A stretch of DNA of 42,622 nt from Salinicola halophilus (GTDB lineage: Bacteria > Pseudomonadota > Gammaproteobacteria > Pseudomonadales > Halomonadaceae): assembly GCF_003206155.1 (NCBI RefSeq), contig NZ_PZJV01000003.1, positions 1-42,622 of the forward strand, written 5' to 3'. Position numbers and translations under genes: made by a program. This document shows positions 25,575 through 34,348 of this stretch, one piece after another; positions within the stretch are counted from its first letter, which is position 1; each line of letters starts with the position of its first letter. Under the pieces are notes generated by a model, which worked only from the letters and a program-made list of their open reading frames with translations, was not told the DNA's origin and searched no databases.

Positions 25575-26900
25575 CTACGCCGCGACGCCCCCGGATTGGC
25601 GCTCCGCCGCGGGCGGCTCCAGGGTCGAGGTGAGAGCGCCGACGGCGGAAACCACGTCGTTGGCGTGCCCGCGTACCTGACGAATGATCTCACCGGTGTC
25701 GTCGATCAGCGAAACGCCCTGTTCGACGCTCGCCAGACAGCCGCTCATGTCGGCGCTTGCCTGTTCGGTCAGCGTCTGGAACTCGCCGATCACGGCGTCG
25801 ATATCGTGCGTGGTGCGGGCGGCACGCTCGGCGAGCTGGCGCACCTCATGCGATACCACCCCGAAACCGCGGCCATGCTCGCCGGCACGCGCGGCCTCGA
25901 TCGCCGCGTTGAGTGCGAGCAGATTGGTCTGCTCGGCGACGCGCCGGATCGCTGCCAGGTGCGTGTCGATCTCTTTCGACTGCGCCTGGAGCTTGGCGAC
26001 CCGGGCCGAGGTCGAGTGGATCGCCTCCGCCATGCGGTGGATCTCTGCCGTCGCCCGGTCGAGCAGGTCGCTGCCGCGCGCGGAGATCGACTGCGTCTCG
26101 GCCGAGATGTCGTAAGCCATGGCGGCCCGTTGCGATTCGGCCTGGTGTCGCAGCACTCGCTCGGTGATGTCGGAGGCGAATTTCACCACCCGCTGCACGC
26201 GCCCGCGAGCGTCACGGATGGGGTTGTAGGTCGCCTCGAGCCAGAGCGTGTGGCCGTCGGCGCGAACGCGCTCGAACTGCCCCGAAAAGAACTCGCCCTG
26301 GTTCAGCCGGTGCCAGAAGCGCCGGTACTCGTCGCTCTTGGCATAGCTCGCGGTGCAGAGCCGGTTGTGATGATTGCCGACCAGCTGGTCACGCGTGTAG
26401 CCCGTCACCTTCAAGAAGTTGTCGTTGGCATCCGTGATGATGCCGTCGAGATCGAATTCGATACTCGCCATGGAGCGGTCGAGAGCGAGCATCCGCCCCT
26501 GGTCGGTCATCGCCCGTGACACGCGCTGGGTGACATCGAAAGCGATCTGAACCACGCGAACGACCTCGCCGCGTCGATTCTCGATCGGGCTGTAGCTCGC
26601 CTGCAGCCAGACCGTTTCTCCTGAGCGCGTGAGGCGCGGGAAACAGCCGCTGGCGGATTCGCCGCGGAAAAGACGCGCCTCGAGGTCGCGATCGTCGTCG
26701 CTATCGCCGGTCGCCTCGGCGCAGAGCTGCTGGTGCGGGGTACCGATCAACGTGTCGCGCTCGTATCCCACGAGTGCCAGGAAGGCCGCATTGGCGTCGA
26801 TCACGCGCAGCTCGGCGTCGAATTCCACGACGAGCGAGGTGCGTTGGAGTGCATCGACGAGCGACGCCTGGCGGGACTGACGCCTGACATTCTGGAACAT
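25575..26900 (-). CDS. Soluble double-PAS methyl-accepting chemotaxis transducer (BdlA/Aer-like)
   Basis: A 441-residue cytoplasmic chemoreceptor. Two PAS domains (about 15-125 and 135-250) have similar sequences, including [20 protein letters not shown] / [20 protein letters not shown] and the matching [17 protein letters not shown] / [17 protein letters not shown] segments. No membrane segment precedes the signalling domain (about 255-430), which ends in the conserved hairpin tip [19 protein letters not shown] near 324-346 and would bind CheA and CheW. The layout matches BdlA of Pseudomonas aeruginosa, a biofilm-dispersion sensor, but the signal sensed here (oxygen, redox or other) cannot be read from the sequence. 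It is convergent with the flhF pair. Confidence 0.92.
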   Translation of the reverse strand: MFQNVRRQSRQASLVDALQRTSLVVEFDAELRVIDANAAFLALVGYERDTLIGTPHQQLCAEATGDSDDDRDLEARLFRGESASGCFPRLTRSGETVWLQASYSPIENRRGEVVRVVQIAFDVTQRVSRAMTDQGRMLALDRSMASIEFDLDGIITDANDNFLKVTGYTRDQLVGNHHNRLCTASYAKSDEYRRFWHRLNQGEFFSGQFERVRADGHTLWLEATYNPIRDARGRVQRVVKFASDITERVLRHQAESQRAAMAYDISAETQSISARGSDLLDRATAEIHRMAEAIHSTSARVAKLQAQSKEIDTHLAAIRRVAEQTNLLALNAAIEAARAGEHGRGFGVVSHEVRQLAERAARTTHDIDAVIGEFQTLTEQASADMSGCLASVEQGVSLIDDTGEIIRQVRGHANDVVSAVGALTSTLEPPAAERQSGGVAA

Positions 26901-27301
26901 GGAAAATCCTTTTTTGACTCAAACCGGTTGGGACAAGAGAACCGATGCCATTCCTTGGACGGTTCTGTTGTGTCTGGGTTAACAGCGGTGCTCTAAATTT
27001 ACTTAAAGTAACAAATTTAATTCAAGTTAAGCCCGTGCGCCACTGTTCTCGAACCACAAACCCCGTGGTCGCGGCCGATATCGACGGGAGCGGGAGCCGA
27101 CGGCATTCGCCGCACCCACGCGGGGGCGGCGACATCGGCTCAAAGGTAAGCGCCAAAGATCAATCACTTGACCGGGTGAGCAGACGCTCCCCGCAGCATG
27201 CCGTCACGGCGCGACCGCGCAGGGTGGGCCGCGTGAAAAAAGCCGAGCGTGCCTGACGACAGCGGTGGCGGGGAGCGGGGCGAGACCGTCGCGCTGACGA
27301 C
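26901..27301. other. Intergenic region with an AT-rich segment; no gene seen
   Basis: No credible gene lies between the chemoreceptor start and the end of rsmE. A markedly AT-rich stretch (about 26985-27035) contains the near-perfect dyad TTACTT-a-AAGTAA (26999-27011) and probably holds the chemoreceptor promoter on the minus strand. A clear sigma28 flagellar promoter was looked for and not found. Confidence 0.5.
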
Positions 27302-28012
27302 TCAGAACAGCCGCGAGAGCAGGGCGGTGACCGCCGTCTCCACGCGCAGGATGCGTTCGCCGAGGTGAATGCCCTCGAAGCCGGCGTCGACGAGGCGTTC
27401 GACCTCGTAGTCGACGAACCCGCCCTCAGGGCCGATCGCCAGCAGGGTGTCATCGGTGATGCCGCGGGGGCAGGCCGATGCCATGCCGGGATGGGCGATC
27501 AGTGCGCGACGACCGGCCGTGAGCGCCGGGAGCCGGTCCTCGACGAAGGGTTTGAAGCGCGGTTCCAGCGTCACCGTCGGCAGGCGGGTGTCGCGGGCCT
27601 GCTCGAGTCCGAGCATCAGGTGCTGATGGATTTTCTCGGGGTTGAGTTCCGGCGACTGCCAGTAGCTCTTCTCGACCCGTCGGGTGTGCAGGAGCGTCAG
27701 CCGTTTCACGCCGAGTGCGGCGGTGTGTTCCAGCGTACGGGCGAGCATCCGCGGGCGTGGCAGCGCCAGCAGCAGATGCACCGGCAGCGGCGCCGGCGGC
27801 TCGCGCTCCAGGGTGACGCGAAAGCGCGCGGCATCGGCATCCAGCGACAGCAGCTCGCCGTGACCGATACGCCCGTCGAGCACGCCCACGGTGAGTCGGT
27901 CGCCCGGGGTCGCCTTGTGCACCTCCAAGAGATGGCGCAGGCGGCGCGAATCCCGCACCGTCGCGTGTTCGGCGTCCGTCCAGTCCGTGGGCGAGAGTAG
28001 AATGAGGTTCAT
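27302..28012 (-). CDS. rsmE: 16S rRNA (uracil-1498-N3)-methyltransferase
   Basis: A 236-residue SPOUT methyltransferase that makes m3U1498 in helix 44 of 16S rRNA. An N-terminal PUA-like domain includes DSRRLRHLLEVHKATPGD. The knot domain shows LLLALPRPRMLARTLEHTAALGV, then TRRVEKSYWQS, the SAM-loop motif LLAIGPEGGFVDYEVERL, and GERILRVETAVTALL. Length matches the family (about 243). The start MNLILLSP at 28012 was chosen over an upstream in-frame ATG at 28072 because it begins the conserved sequence. It is divergent from purD. Confidence 0.95.
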   Translation of the reverse strand: MNLILLSPTDWTDAEHATVRDSRRLRHLLEVHKATPGDRLTVGVLDGRIGHGELLSLDADAARFRVTLEREPPAPLPVHLLLALPRPRMLARTLEHTAALGVKRLTLLHTRRVEKSYWQSPELNPEKIHQHLMLGLEQARDTRLPTVTLEPRFKPFVEDRLPALTAGRRALIAHPGMASACPRGITDDTLLAIGPEGGFVDYEVERLVDAGFEGIHLGERILRVETAVTALLSRLF

Positions 28013-28200
28013 GGCGGGACACGCTGTGAGCGGATGAAGGAGCGGCCAAAAGCCGTTGTGAGAGCGGGCCATTGTGCCTCAATCCGCGGGCTTCGTAACA
28101 TGGCGTGCAGCCGCGGCGAGGCCGGTGCCGTTCGGGCGACCTCGCATCCTTTCTGACATAATGCGCGATCCACTCGGGCAAACCGCGATAAAGGCGAACG

Positions 28201-29493
28201 ATGAAGGTTCTAATCATTGGGGGAGGCGGCCGCGAGCACGCCCTGGCATGGAAGGTCGCGCAGTCGGCGCAGGTCGAGACGGTGTTCGTGGCGCCGGGCA
28301 ATGCCGGCACGGCCGTGGAACCGGCGCTGACCAACGTGGCCATCGATGCGATGGACATCGCGGCACTGGTCGATTTCGCGAAGGACAATAGCGTTGAGCT
28401 CACCATCGTCGGGCCCGAGGCACCGCTGGTGGCCGGGGTGGTCGATGCCTTCGGCAACGCTGGACTCGCGATCTTCGGACCGACCCAGGCGGCTGCTCAG
28501 CTCGAAGGCTCCAAGGCGTTCACCAAGGATTTCCTCGATCGTCACGCGATTCCCACCGCCGCCTATCGCACCTTCGCCGAGGTGCCCGCGGCGCTCGACT
28601 ATCTGCGTGAGCGCGGGGCACCCATCGTGATCAAGGCCGATGGACTCGCGGCGGGCAAGGGCGTGGTCGTCGCCATGACCGACGCCGAGGCCGAAACCGC
28701 GATCCGCGACATGCTCGAGGACAACGCCTTCGGTGACGCCGGCGCCCGCGTGGTGATCGAGGAGTTCCTCGAGGGCGAGGAGGCGAGCTTCATCGTCATG
28801 GTCGACGGCGAGCACGTGCTCGCGCTCGCCACCAGTCAGGACCACAAGCGTGCCGGCGACGGCGACACCGGCCCCAATACCGGGGGCATGGGCGCCTACT
28901 CTCCGGCCCCCGTGGTCACCGAGGTCGTCCATCAGCGCATCATGGACGAGGTGATCCGCCCGACGGTCGCAGGCATGGCCGCCGAGGGGCATCCCTACAC
29001 CGGCTTTCTCTACGCCGGCCTCATGATCGATCCGGACGGCGCCCCCAAGGTGATCGAGTACAACTGCCGCTTCGGCGATCCCGAAACCCAGCCGATCCTG
29101 ATGCGCCTCGATAGCGATCTCGTCACTCTGTGTCAGGCCGCACTCGAGGGCCGCCTCGACGAGGTCGAGTGCACGTGGGACTCGCGCGCAGCGGTCGGTG
29201 TGGTACTCGCCGCCGAGGGCTATCCGGGCCGCTATCCCAAGGGCGACGTCATTGGCGGTTTCGATGCCGCCGGGGAGACGGGCTGCAAGGTCTTTCACGC
29301 CGGTACGTCGCTCGACGACGATGGTCGCGTCGTCACCAGCGGCGGGCGTGTGCTATGTGTGACCGCTCTCGGCGATAGCGTCGCCGACGCCGCCTCTCGG
29401 GCCTATGCCGGTCTCGAGTTCGTGCGCTGGGAAGGGGCCGGCTATCGCCGCGACATCGCGCATCGGGCGATCGATCGCGAACGCGAGATCTGA
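28201..29493 (+). CDS. purD: Phosphoribosylamine-glycine ligase
   Basis: A 430-residue ATP-grasp enzyme that joins glycine to phosphoribosylamine to give GAR, the second step of purine synthesis. Motifs are IIGGGGREHALAWKV at the N-terminus, LEGSKAFTKDFLDRH, the ATP-grasp segment PIVIKADGLAAGKGVVVAM, and NCRFGDPETQPILMRL with metal ligands. Length equals E. coli PurD (429). AAAGGCG precedes the ATG. purH, its usual partner, is not in the window upstream or downstream. A CATAAT box near 28157 is a possible -10. Confidence 0.97.
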   Translation: MKVLIIGGGGREHALAWKVAQSAQVETVFVAPGNAGTAVEPALTNVAIDAMDIAALVDFAKDNSVELTIVGPEAPLVAGVVDAFGNAGLAIFGPTQAAAQLEGSKAFTKDFLDRHAIPTAAYRTFAEVPAALDYLRERGAPIVIKADGLAAGKGVVVAMTDAEAETAIRDMLEDNAFGDAGARVVIEEFLEGEEASFIVMVDGEHVLALATSQDHKRAGDGDTGPNTGGMGAYSPAPVVTEVVHQRIMDEVIRPTVAGMAAEGHPYTGFLYAGLMIDPDGAPKVIEYNCRFGDPETQPILMRLDSDLVTLCQAALEGRLDEVECTWDSRAAVGVVLAAEGYPGRYPKGDVIGGFDAAGETGCKVFHAGTSLDDDGRVVTSGGRVLCVTALGDSVADAASRAYAGLEFVRWEGAGYRRDIAHRAIDREREI

Positions 29494-29709
29494 GGCGCCA
29501 GGCTCGGTCGAGCCGGATCGAGGCCAGCCGAGGCGGATCGAAGTCGGAGAAACAGACAGGTCGAACACGTCACGCCCCGCGGGGCGATCGCCAGAAGGAT
29601 CGGGTCATGCAGGTTCTGCGACAGCGCCACAGCGACGCCACGAGACGGCATGCGCCGTCGAGCGCCGATGCGGTGTCGAAACCCTCGGACATGAGACGCG
29701 GAGTCTGCG
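29494..29709. other. purD-prkB gap with short repeats
   Basis: This 216-nt stretch holds no convincing gene. Short GC-rich palindromes occur: GGCTCG-gt-CGAGCC (29501-29514), which could be part of a purD terminator, and the 14-nt palindrome at 29573-29586 (CGCCCCGCGGGGCG). Neither is followed by a T-tract. Confidence 0.4.
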
Positions 29710-30582
29710 ATGTCGCGTGAGTTTCCCATCATTGCCGTCACCGGCTCCTCCGGGGCCGGCACCACGACGGTCAAGCGCACCTTCGAGCGCATGTTCGCCC
29801 GCGAGGACGTCCACGCTGCCTTCATCGACGGCGACGCCTTCCACCGCTACTCCCGGGCGGAGCTCGCCGAGATCCTGCAGGTCGAGCCCGAGCGCAAGGC
29901 GGAGCTTTCGCACTTCTCGGTCGACGCCAACCTGATCGAGCGTCTCGACGGGCTCTTCCAGGAGTACGGCGAGAGCGGCAAGGGGACCTATCGCCACTAC
30001 ATCCACGCCGAAGACAAGCGAATGATCGAGGCGGGCTGGCAGGTGGGTACCTTTACCGACTGGCAGCCGATCCCCAGCGGCACGGACCTGATGCTCTACG
30101 AGGGGCTGCACGGCGGGCTGGTGACCCACGAGTACGATATCGCCCGGCACGTCGACATGCTCATCGGCGTGGCGCCGACCATCAATCTCGAGTGGCTGCA
30201 GAAGATCGACCGCGACACCAAGCTGCGCGGCTACTCTCAGGAGGCGGTGATCGACACCATCCTGGGCCGAATGCAGGACTACGTGCGCTATATCCAGCCG
30301 CAGCTCTCGCGCACCCATATCAACTTCCAGCGGGTGCCGACCGTCGACACCTCCAACCCGTTCGAGCTGCAGGACGTGCCCAACGATGGCGAGTCCTTCG
30401 TGGTGATCCGCTTTCGCGATCCGAGCGCGGTCGACTTCCCCTACCTGGTGACGATGATCCATGATGCCTTCATGAGCCGGCCCAATACCCTGGTCGTCCC
30501 GGGGGCACGGCTGTCGCTGGCGATGGATCTGATTCTCGCCCCGCAGGTGCGTCAGCTGTTGTCGCAGCGCCGCTTTCGCTGA
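29710..30582 (+). CDS. prkB: Phosphoribulokinase-family kinase (PrkB type)
   Basis: A 290-residue kinase of the phosphoribulokinase/uridine kinase superfamily, closest in look and length to PrkB of E. coli (289). The P-loop is [20 protein letters not shown] near residues 9-20, followed by [27 protein letters not shown] and the Walker B region [20 protein letters not shown]. No RuBisCO or other Calvin-cycle gene is in the window, and enterobacterial PrkB has no established role in carbon fixation, so a physiological substrate should not be assumed. CGGAG lies upstream of the ATG. It precedes hinT by 47 nt. Confidence 0.93.
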   Translation: MSREFPIIAVTGSSGAGTTTVKRTFERMFAREDVHAAFIDGDAFHRYSRAELAEILQVEPERKAELSHFSVDANLIERLDGLFQEYGESGKGTYRHYIHAEDKRMIEAGWQVGTFTDWQPIPSGTDLMLYEGLHGGLVTHEYDIARHVDMLIGVAPTINLEWLQKIDRDTKLRGYSQEAVIDTILGRMQDYVRYIQPQLSRTHINFQRVPTVDTSNPFELQDVPNDGESFVVIRFRDPSAVDFPYLVTMIHDAFMSRPNTLVVPGARLSLAMDLILAPQVRQLLSQRRFR

Positions 30583-30629
30583 ACGCGCTGCCACCCCCAC
30601 ACAACCGACGTCGATTCGAGGAGAGACGC

Positions 30630-30974
30630 ATGGAACCGACGCTTTTCGACAAGATCATCGCTCGCGAGATACCCGCCGACATCGTCTTCGAGGACGACGA
30701 GGTGCTGGCGTTCAACGACATCAATCCGCAGGCGCCGACGCATATTCTGATCATCCCCAAGAAGCCGATCGCGACCCTCAACGACATCGAAGAGACGGAT
30801 CTGGCATTGATCGGACGGCTGCAGTACACCGCGGCCAAGCTCGCCAAGCAGCTCGGCTTCGCCGAGGACGGCTATCGCGTGGTGATGAACTGCAACGAGA
30901 ACGGCGGCCAGTCCGTCTATCATATCCACATGCACCTGCTCGGCGGACGCCGCCTGACCTGGCCGCCGGGCTGA
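30630..30974 (+). CDS. hinT: Histidine-triad purine nucleoside phosphoramidase (HinT)
   Basis: A 114-residue HIT protein that hydrolyses AMP-N phosphoramidates and aminoacyl-adenylates, acting as a dimer in the cytoplasm. It starts [19 protein letters not shown], has [20 protein letters not shown], and ends with the histidine triad [17 protein letters not shown] (HxHxH) and a short tail as in E. coli HinT. GAGGAGAGA precedes the ATG. It is probably cotranscribed with prkB. Confidence 0.96.
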   Translation: MEPTLFDKIIAREIPADIVFEDDEVLAFNDINPQAPTHILIIPKKPIATLNDIEETDLALIGRLQYTAAKLAKQLGFAEDGYRVVMNCNENGGQSVYHIHMHLLGGRRLTWPPG

Positions 30975-31032
30975 AGAGCGAACGACCGCGACTCGCCCGC
31001 CGGGTGAGCGTGCAACGCGCAAGGAGGCCCGC

Positions 31033-31674
31033 ATGACGCGCCGAATCTCTCGTACCGACAACTTGATTCATCAGTTCGACACCGTGCTGCGCACGCTGAC
31101 ACCCAGAGCCGCGCAGCCGAGTCGGCCCTCACCGGCCAACGCCCATCCGGAAGGCCCGCTCGATGCGGAACAGCGCCGCGACGTCGCCGGTCTCATGCGC
31201 ATCAACCATACCGGCGAGGTGTGCGCACAGGCCCTCTATCAGGGCCAGGGGCTCACCGCGACGCTCGCCGAGACGCGCGCGCGCATGGAGACGGCCGCGG
31301 CGGAAGAGATCGACCACCTTGCGTGGTGCGACCAGCGTCTGCAGGATCTCGACGGCCGTACGAGCTATCTCAACCCGATGTTCTACGCCGCCTCGTTCGG
31401 GCTCGGCGCCATCGCCGGGGCGGTGGGCGACCGGGTGAGTCTCGGCTTCGTCGCTGCCACCGAAGAGCAGGTGGGCCGCCACCTCGAGACGCACGTGCGC
31501 AAACTGCCCGTCGATGACAAGCGCTCCCGTGCCGTGCTCGAGCAGATGCGTATCGACGAAGCGCAGCACGAGCGCTGGGCAATGGAGTCCGGCGGCAGCC
31601 GCTTTCCGCTACCGGTGAAATGGGGCATGCGCCTGGTCTCCAAGGTGATGACCAAGAGCGTCTACCGGGTTTGA
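31033..31674 (+). CDS. coq7: Ubiquinone-synthesis di-iron hydroxylase Coq7
   Basis: A 213-residue carboxylate-bridged di-iron monooxygenase that hydroxylates 2-polyprenyl-3-methyl-6-methoxy-1,4-benzoquinol in ubiquinone synthesis, replacing the flavoprotein UbiF. The iron ligands are in [31 protein letters not shown] (ExxH), [13 protein letters not shown] and [12 protein letters not shown] (ExxH-type). About 45 residues precede the ferritin-like domain, as in Pseudomonas Coq7. A strong ribosome-binding site, AAGGAGG, precedes the ATG. It follows hinT by 58 nt and is closed by a terminator. Confidence 0.95.
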   Translation: MTRRISRTDNLIHQFDTVLRTLTPRAAQPSRPSPANAHPEGPLDAEQRRDVAGLMRINHTGEVCAQALYQGQGLTATLAETRARMETAAAEEIDHLAWCDQRLQDLDGRTSYLNPMFYAASFGLGAIAGAVGDRVSLGFVAATEEQVGRHLETHVRKLPVDDKRSRAVLEQMRIDEAQHERWAMESGGSRFPLPVKWGMRLVSKVMTKSVYRV

Positions 31675-31761
31675 GCTACGCGCTACGCGCTTCGCGCCAA
31701 GCGCCAAGGCCTTCGAGCCAAAAGAAGAGTGAGCTGGCTTCGGGGCGCTACCGGAAGGCAG

Positions 31762-31792
31762 AAAAAAACCGCGACATCGTCGCGGTTTTTTG
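31762..31792. terminator. Bidirectional terminator between coq7 and the OsmC-like gene
   Basis: AAAAAACCGCGAC and GTCGCGGTTTTTT form a perfect 13-bp stem with a 3-nt loop. A-runs on the left and T-runs on the right make it effective on both strands, between the convergent coq7 and OsmC-like genes. Confidence 0.92.
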
Positions 31793-31820
31793 TATTCGAG
31801 TGTCAGGCCGTCACTGCGGC

Positions 31821-32240
31821 TCAGGCTTCGACGACTTCGTAGTCGTGGGTGATCTCGACGCCACCCTGGGCGAGCATCAGCGAGGCGCTGCAGTACTTCT
31901 CGGCGGAAAGATCGACGGCGCGTTTTACCTGGGCATCTTTCAGTCCGCGACCGGTGACCACGAAGTGAACGTGGATCTTGGTGAAGACTGCGGGCGTGGT
32001 ATCCGCCCGCTCGGCCTCGAGCGTCGCGACGCAGTCGGTGACGTCGGCGCGGGCCTTTTCGAGGATCTGGATCACGTCGTAGGAGGTGCAGCCACCCAGG
32101 CCCATGAGCATCAGCTCCATCGGCCGCGGGCCGGTATTGCGACCGCCGCTTTCGGGGTTGCCGTCGATCACGACGCTGTGACCGCTGCCGGATTCGGTGA
32201 CGAACTGACGCCCGTCGGTCCATTTGACTGTGGCTTTCAT
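31821..32240 (-). CDS. OsmC family protein (YhfA-like)
   Basis: A 139-residue OsmC/Ohr-fold protein. The two conserved cysteines are present in GLGGCTSYDVIQIL and KYCSASLML, and the family segment GGRNTGPRPMELMLMGLGGC is intact. Length and the RPMELMLM motif are closer to the YhfA subgroup than to the organic-hydroperoxide-resistance Ohr proteins. Peroxidase activity is plausible from the cysteine pair but not shown. The start MKATVKW at 32240 was chosen over longer in-frame starts that run into murU. The terminator at 31762-31792 ends it. Confidence 0.92.
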   Translation of the reverse strand: MKATVKWTDGRQFVTESGSGHSVVIDGNPESGGRNTGPRPMELMLMGLGGCTSYDVIQILEKARADVTDCVATLEAERADTTPAVFTKIHVHFVVTGRGLKDAQVKRAVDLSAEKYCSASLMLAQGGVEITHDYEVVEA

Positions 32241-32301
32241 GAGAGCGATTCCTTGATGAACGGGTGTGTCGATGGCGCGAGGATAACATCGACGACGCGG
32301 C

Positions 32302-32967
32302 TCACGCCTGCGCCAGCCGCGCCTCCAGTTCGGCCAGCCGAGCCGGCGTGCCCACGTCCACCCAGTCGCCGCGGTGATGACATCCGCCAACCCGCCCGGC
32401 GCGCATCGCCTCGATCAGAAGCGGTGCCAGTTTCGCCGGCTCGCCGTCGACGAGCGAGGCAACGAGGGCGGGGTGGATGACGCCGACGCCGGCGTAGACG
32501 AATTTGGGCTCGCCCCCGGAGTGGACTCGGCCGGCGGCATCGAGATGGAAATCCCCGTCGTTGAAGTCGGTGGCGTCGACCATGACGAGATTCGCCAGAT
32601 CGCTCTCTTGCAGCGACAGTGCCTCGAGGGGGAAATCGCTCCAGACGTCGCCGTTGAGCAGCAGAAAGGGCGCGTCGCCGAGCAGGGCCAGGGCGTGGCG
32701 CAGGCCGCCGGCGGTCTCCAGCGGTTCGGCCTCGACGCTGAAGGCAAGCTCAACGCCGTAGCGGCTGCCGTCGCCCAGCGCCTGGATGAGCTGTTCGGCG
32801 CGGTAGCTTGCGTTGATCACTACCTCGGTAAAGCCCGCCGCAGCGAGCCGCTCCAGGTGGTGGACGATCAGCGGCTTGCCGGCCACCGGCAGCAGCGGTT
32901 TGGGGCAGTGGTCGGTGAGCGGACGCATGCGGGTGCCGAGCCCGGCGGCGAGAATCATCGCTTTCAT
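32302..32967 (-). CDS. murU: N-acetylmuramate alpha-1-phosphate uridylyltransferase
   Basis: A 221-residue sugar-1-phosphate nucleotidyltransferase. The start [18 protein letters not shown] is the diagnostic nucleotide-binding loop, followed by [18 protein letters not shown] and [13 protein letters not shown] with the metal-binding Asp. MurU converts MurNAc-1-phosphate to UDP-MurNAc in the peptidoglycan recycling route that bypasses de novo synthesis, described in Pseudomonas putida. Overlap of 4 nt with amgK, its pathway partner, makes this assignment much firmer than the sequence alone. The longer open frame upstream reads through amgK out of frame and is not used. Confidence 0.93.
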   Translation of the reverse strand: MKAMILAAGLGTRMRPLTDHCPKPLLPVAGKPLIVHHLERLAAAGFTEVVINASYRAEQLIQALGDGSRYGVELAFSVEAEPLETAGGLRHALALLGDAPFLLLNGDVWSDFPLEALSLQESDLANLVMVDATDFNDGDFHLDAAGRVHSGGEPKFVYAGVGVIHPALVASLVDGEPAKLAPLLIEAMRAGRVGGCHHRGDWVDVGTPARLAELEARLAQA

Positions 32968-34022
32968 GCCTCGTCCCCGTCGGTTGTCGCATGATGCTGA
33001 TCCGCGTGCTGCTGATCCGCGCAATGCTGGGCGAGTCGCGCCCGCATCGCGGGGGCATAGGTATCGCGAAGCCAGGCCTGAAAGGGCGCAAGTGCCGGCA
33101 GTGCGGCGAGGCCGTCGTCGAGCTGGGCGAAGAAGTGCGGCAGCCAGTCGAGATAGTGCGGTTTGCCGTCGCGAAGATGGAGCCGGCAGAACTGACCCAG
33201 AATCTTGAGCTGACGCTGCACCCCGATCGCCTCGACGGCGGTGCGAAACGCCTCGCGGTCGAGGTGGGCGGGCAGATCGCCGGTCGCCGCCACGCGCTGG
33301 CGAAATGACTCGATCCACGTCGCCACGTCTTCTTTCGGCCAGTGGCGGTAGCGACCGCGCAGCAGCGAGACCAGGTCGTAGCCCAGCGGGCCGGCGAGCG
33401 CGCCCTGGAAGTCGATGATCCAGAGCGTGTCCTCATGGATCATCAGGTTCATGGCGTCGAAATCCCGGTGCACGGCCACCGTCGGCAGCGTCGCGATCTG
33501 CTCGAGCAGCTGGGCTTTCACCTCGGGCCAGAGTGGCGGCGTATCGATCTCCAGCCAGCGGCTGAGTCCCCAGTCGGGGAAGCGCTCCATCTCCTCGTCG
33601 AGAAACGCCGGCGTGTAGGGCGCAAGCGTTGCCACCGGCGCCCGATGCTGGATGGCATCGAGCACGCCGAGGGCGCGTTCGGTGCTGGCGCGAGCGCTCG
33701 CCTCGTCGGTGAAGTGATGGTGCAGACTGTCGTCGCCGAGATCGTCGAGCTCGAGAAACCCCCGTTCGAGGTCGGCGGCGTGGATCGTCGGCACCGGCAG
33801 GCCGGCGTCACGCCACTCGCGACCGATGGCGACGAAGGGGCGGCTGTCCTCGAGGGCCGGCGGTGCATCCATGACGATCCGCGTGCGGCTGTCGGGCAGA
33901 CCGACCCGGCAGTAGCCGCGCAGGCTGGCATCGCCGGCGACCACCTCGAGGTCGAGCGAAGCCGCGGGCAGCGCGTGGCGTTGCGCGATCCAGTCGCGAA
34001 GGGCATCGAGGCGCAGCGTCAT
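32964..34022 (-). CDS. amgK: Anomeric MurNAc/GlcNAc kinase AmgK
   Basis: A 352-residue aminoglycoside-phosphotransferase-fold kinase. The catalytic loop is [18 protein letters not shown] and the metal-binding [18 protein letters not shown] follows. AmgK phosphorylates MurNAc and GlcNAc at C1 after turnover of cell-wall fragments, feeding MurU. It sits divergent from lptD, as in Pseudomonas. The start at 34022 ([11 protein letters not shown]) was chosen as the start of the kinase domain; a longer frame to 34328 has no family sequence. In P. putida and P. aeruginosa this route lowers sensitivity to fosfomycin. Confidence 0.93.
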   Translation of the reverse strand: MTLRLDALRDWIAQRHALPAASLDLEVVAGDASLRGYCRVGLPDSRTRIVMDAPPALEDSRPFVAIGREWRDAGLPVPTIHAADLERGFLELDDLGDDSLHHHFTDEASARASTERALGVLDAIQHRAPVATLAPYTPAFLDEEMERFPDWGLSRWLEIDTPPLWPEVKAQLLEQIATLPTVAVHRDFDAMNLMIHEDTLWIIDFQGALAGPLGYDLVSLLRGRYRHWPKEDVATWIESFRQRVAATGDLPAHLDREAFRTAVEAIGVQRQLKILGQFCRLHLRDGKPHYLDWLPHFFAQLDDGLAALPALAPFQAWLRDTYAPAMRARLAQHCADQQHADQHHATTDGDEA

Positions 34023-34348
34023 GAAGAACTCCGTGGGAGTCGATAAAGAAGTGATGATGAGCGTCACGAACAGCGTTTCGAAAGTGCCGCGACGAGCCGT
34101 CGATCGAGTTGACGGGTCCACGCTCGCCCCGCATGCTGAACCCGCTCGCGCGTGCCGGCAAATTCGTGGCCTGACAGATGCACGCGCGAGACGCGGCTTT
34201 TCCATCAGCGATGCGATAGCATGCACGGCCGATCGCCCGCATGACGGCGACGGACGCGGCAGACGCGATGACGAGAACACAGGGGCTCGCGGCAACGCTC
34301 GGCGAGGTCTGTATAATACCGATTCCACTCGGCAAGGACACAGAGGAC
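34023..34348. other. amgK/lptD divergent promoter region
   Basis: This 326-nt region has no gene. A consensus TATAAT box at 34312-34317 faces lptD. AT-rich sequence near 34040-34075 (GATAAAGAAGTGATG) could hold the amgK promoter on the other strand. Confidence 0.55.
34312..34317 (+). promoter_or_regulatory. Candidate -10 box of lptD
   Basis: A perfect TATAAT lies 31 nt upstream of the lptD start. The region 17 bp upstream does not match a good -35 element. lptD is under envelope-stress sigmaE in E. coli; no sigmaE-type GAACTT/TCTGA pair was recognised here. Confidence 0.5.

Noticed and set aside
26901-27060. Sigma28 flagellar promoter for the chemoreceptor
   Set aside because: No TAAA-N15-GCCGATAA-like match was found on the minus strand.
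29710-30582. prkB as evidence of a Calvin cycle
   Set aside because: Sequence and length match the PrkB type of non-autotrophs, and no RuBisCO or cbb gene is present.
32968-33318. N-terminally extended MurU reaching back to 33318
   Set aside because: The extension only reads amgK out of frame; the nucleotidyltransferase signature starts exactly at 32967.
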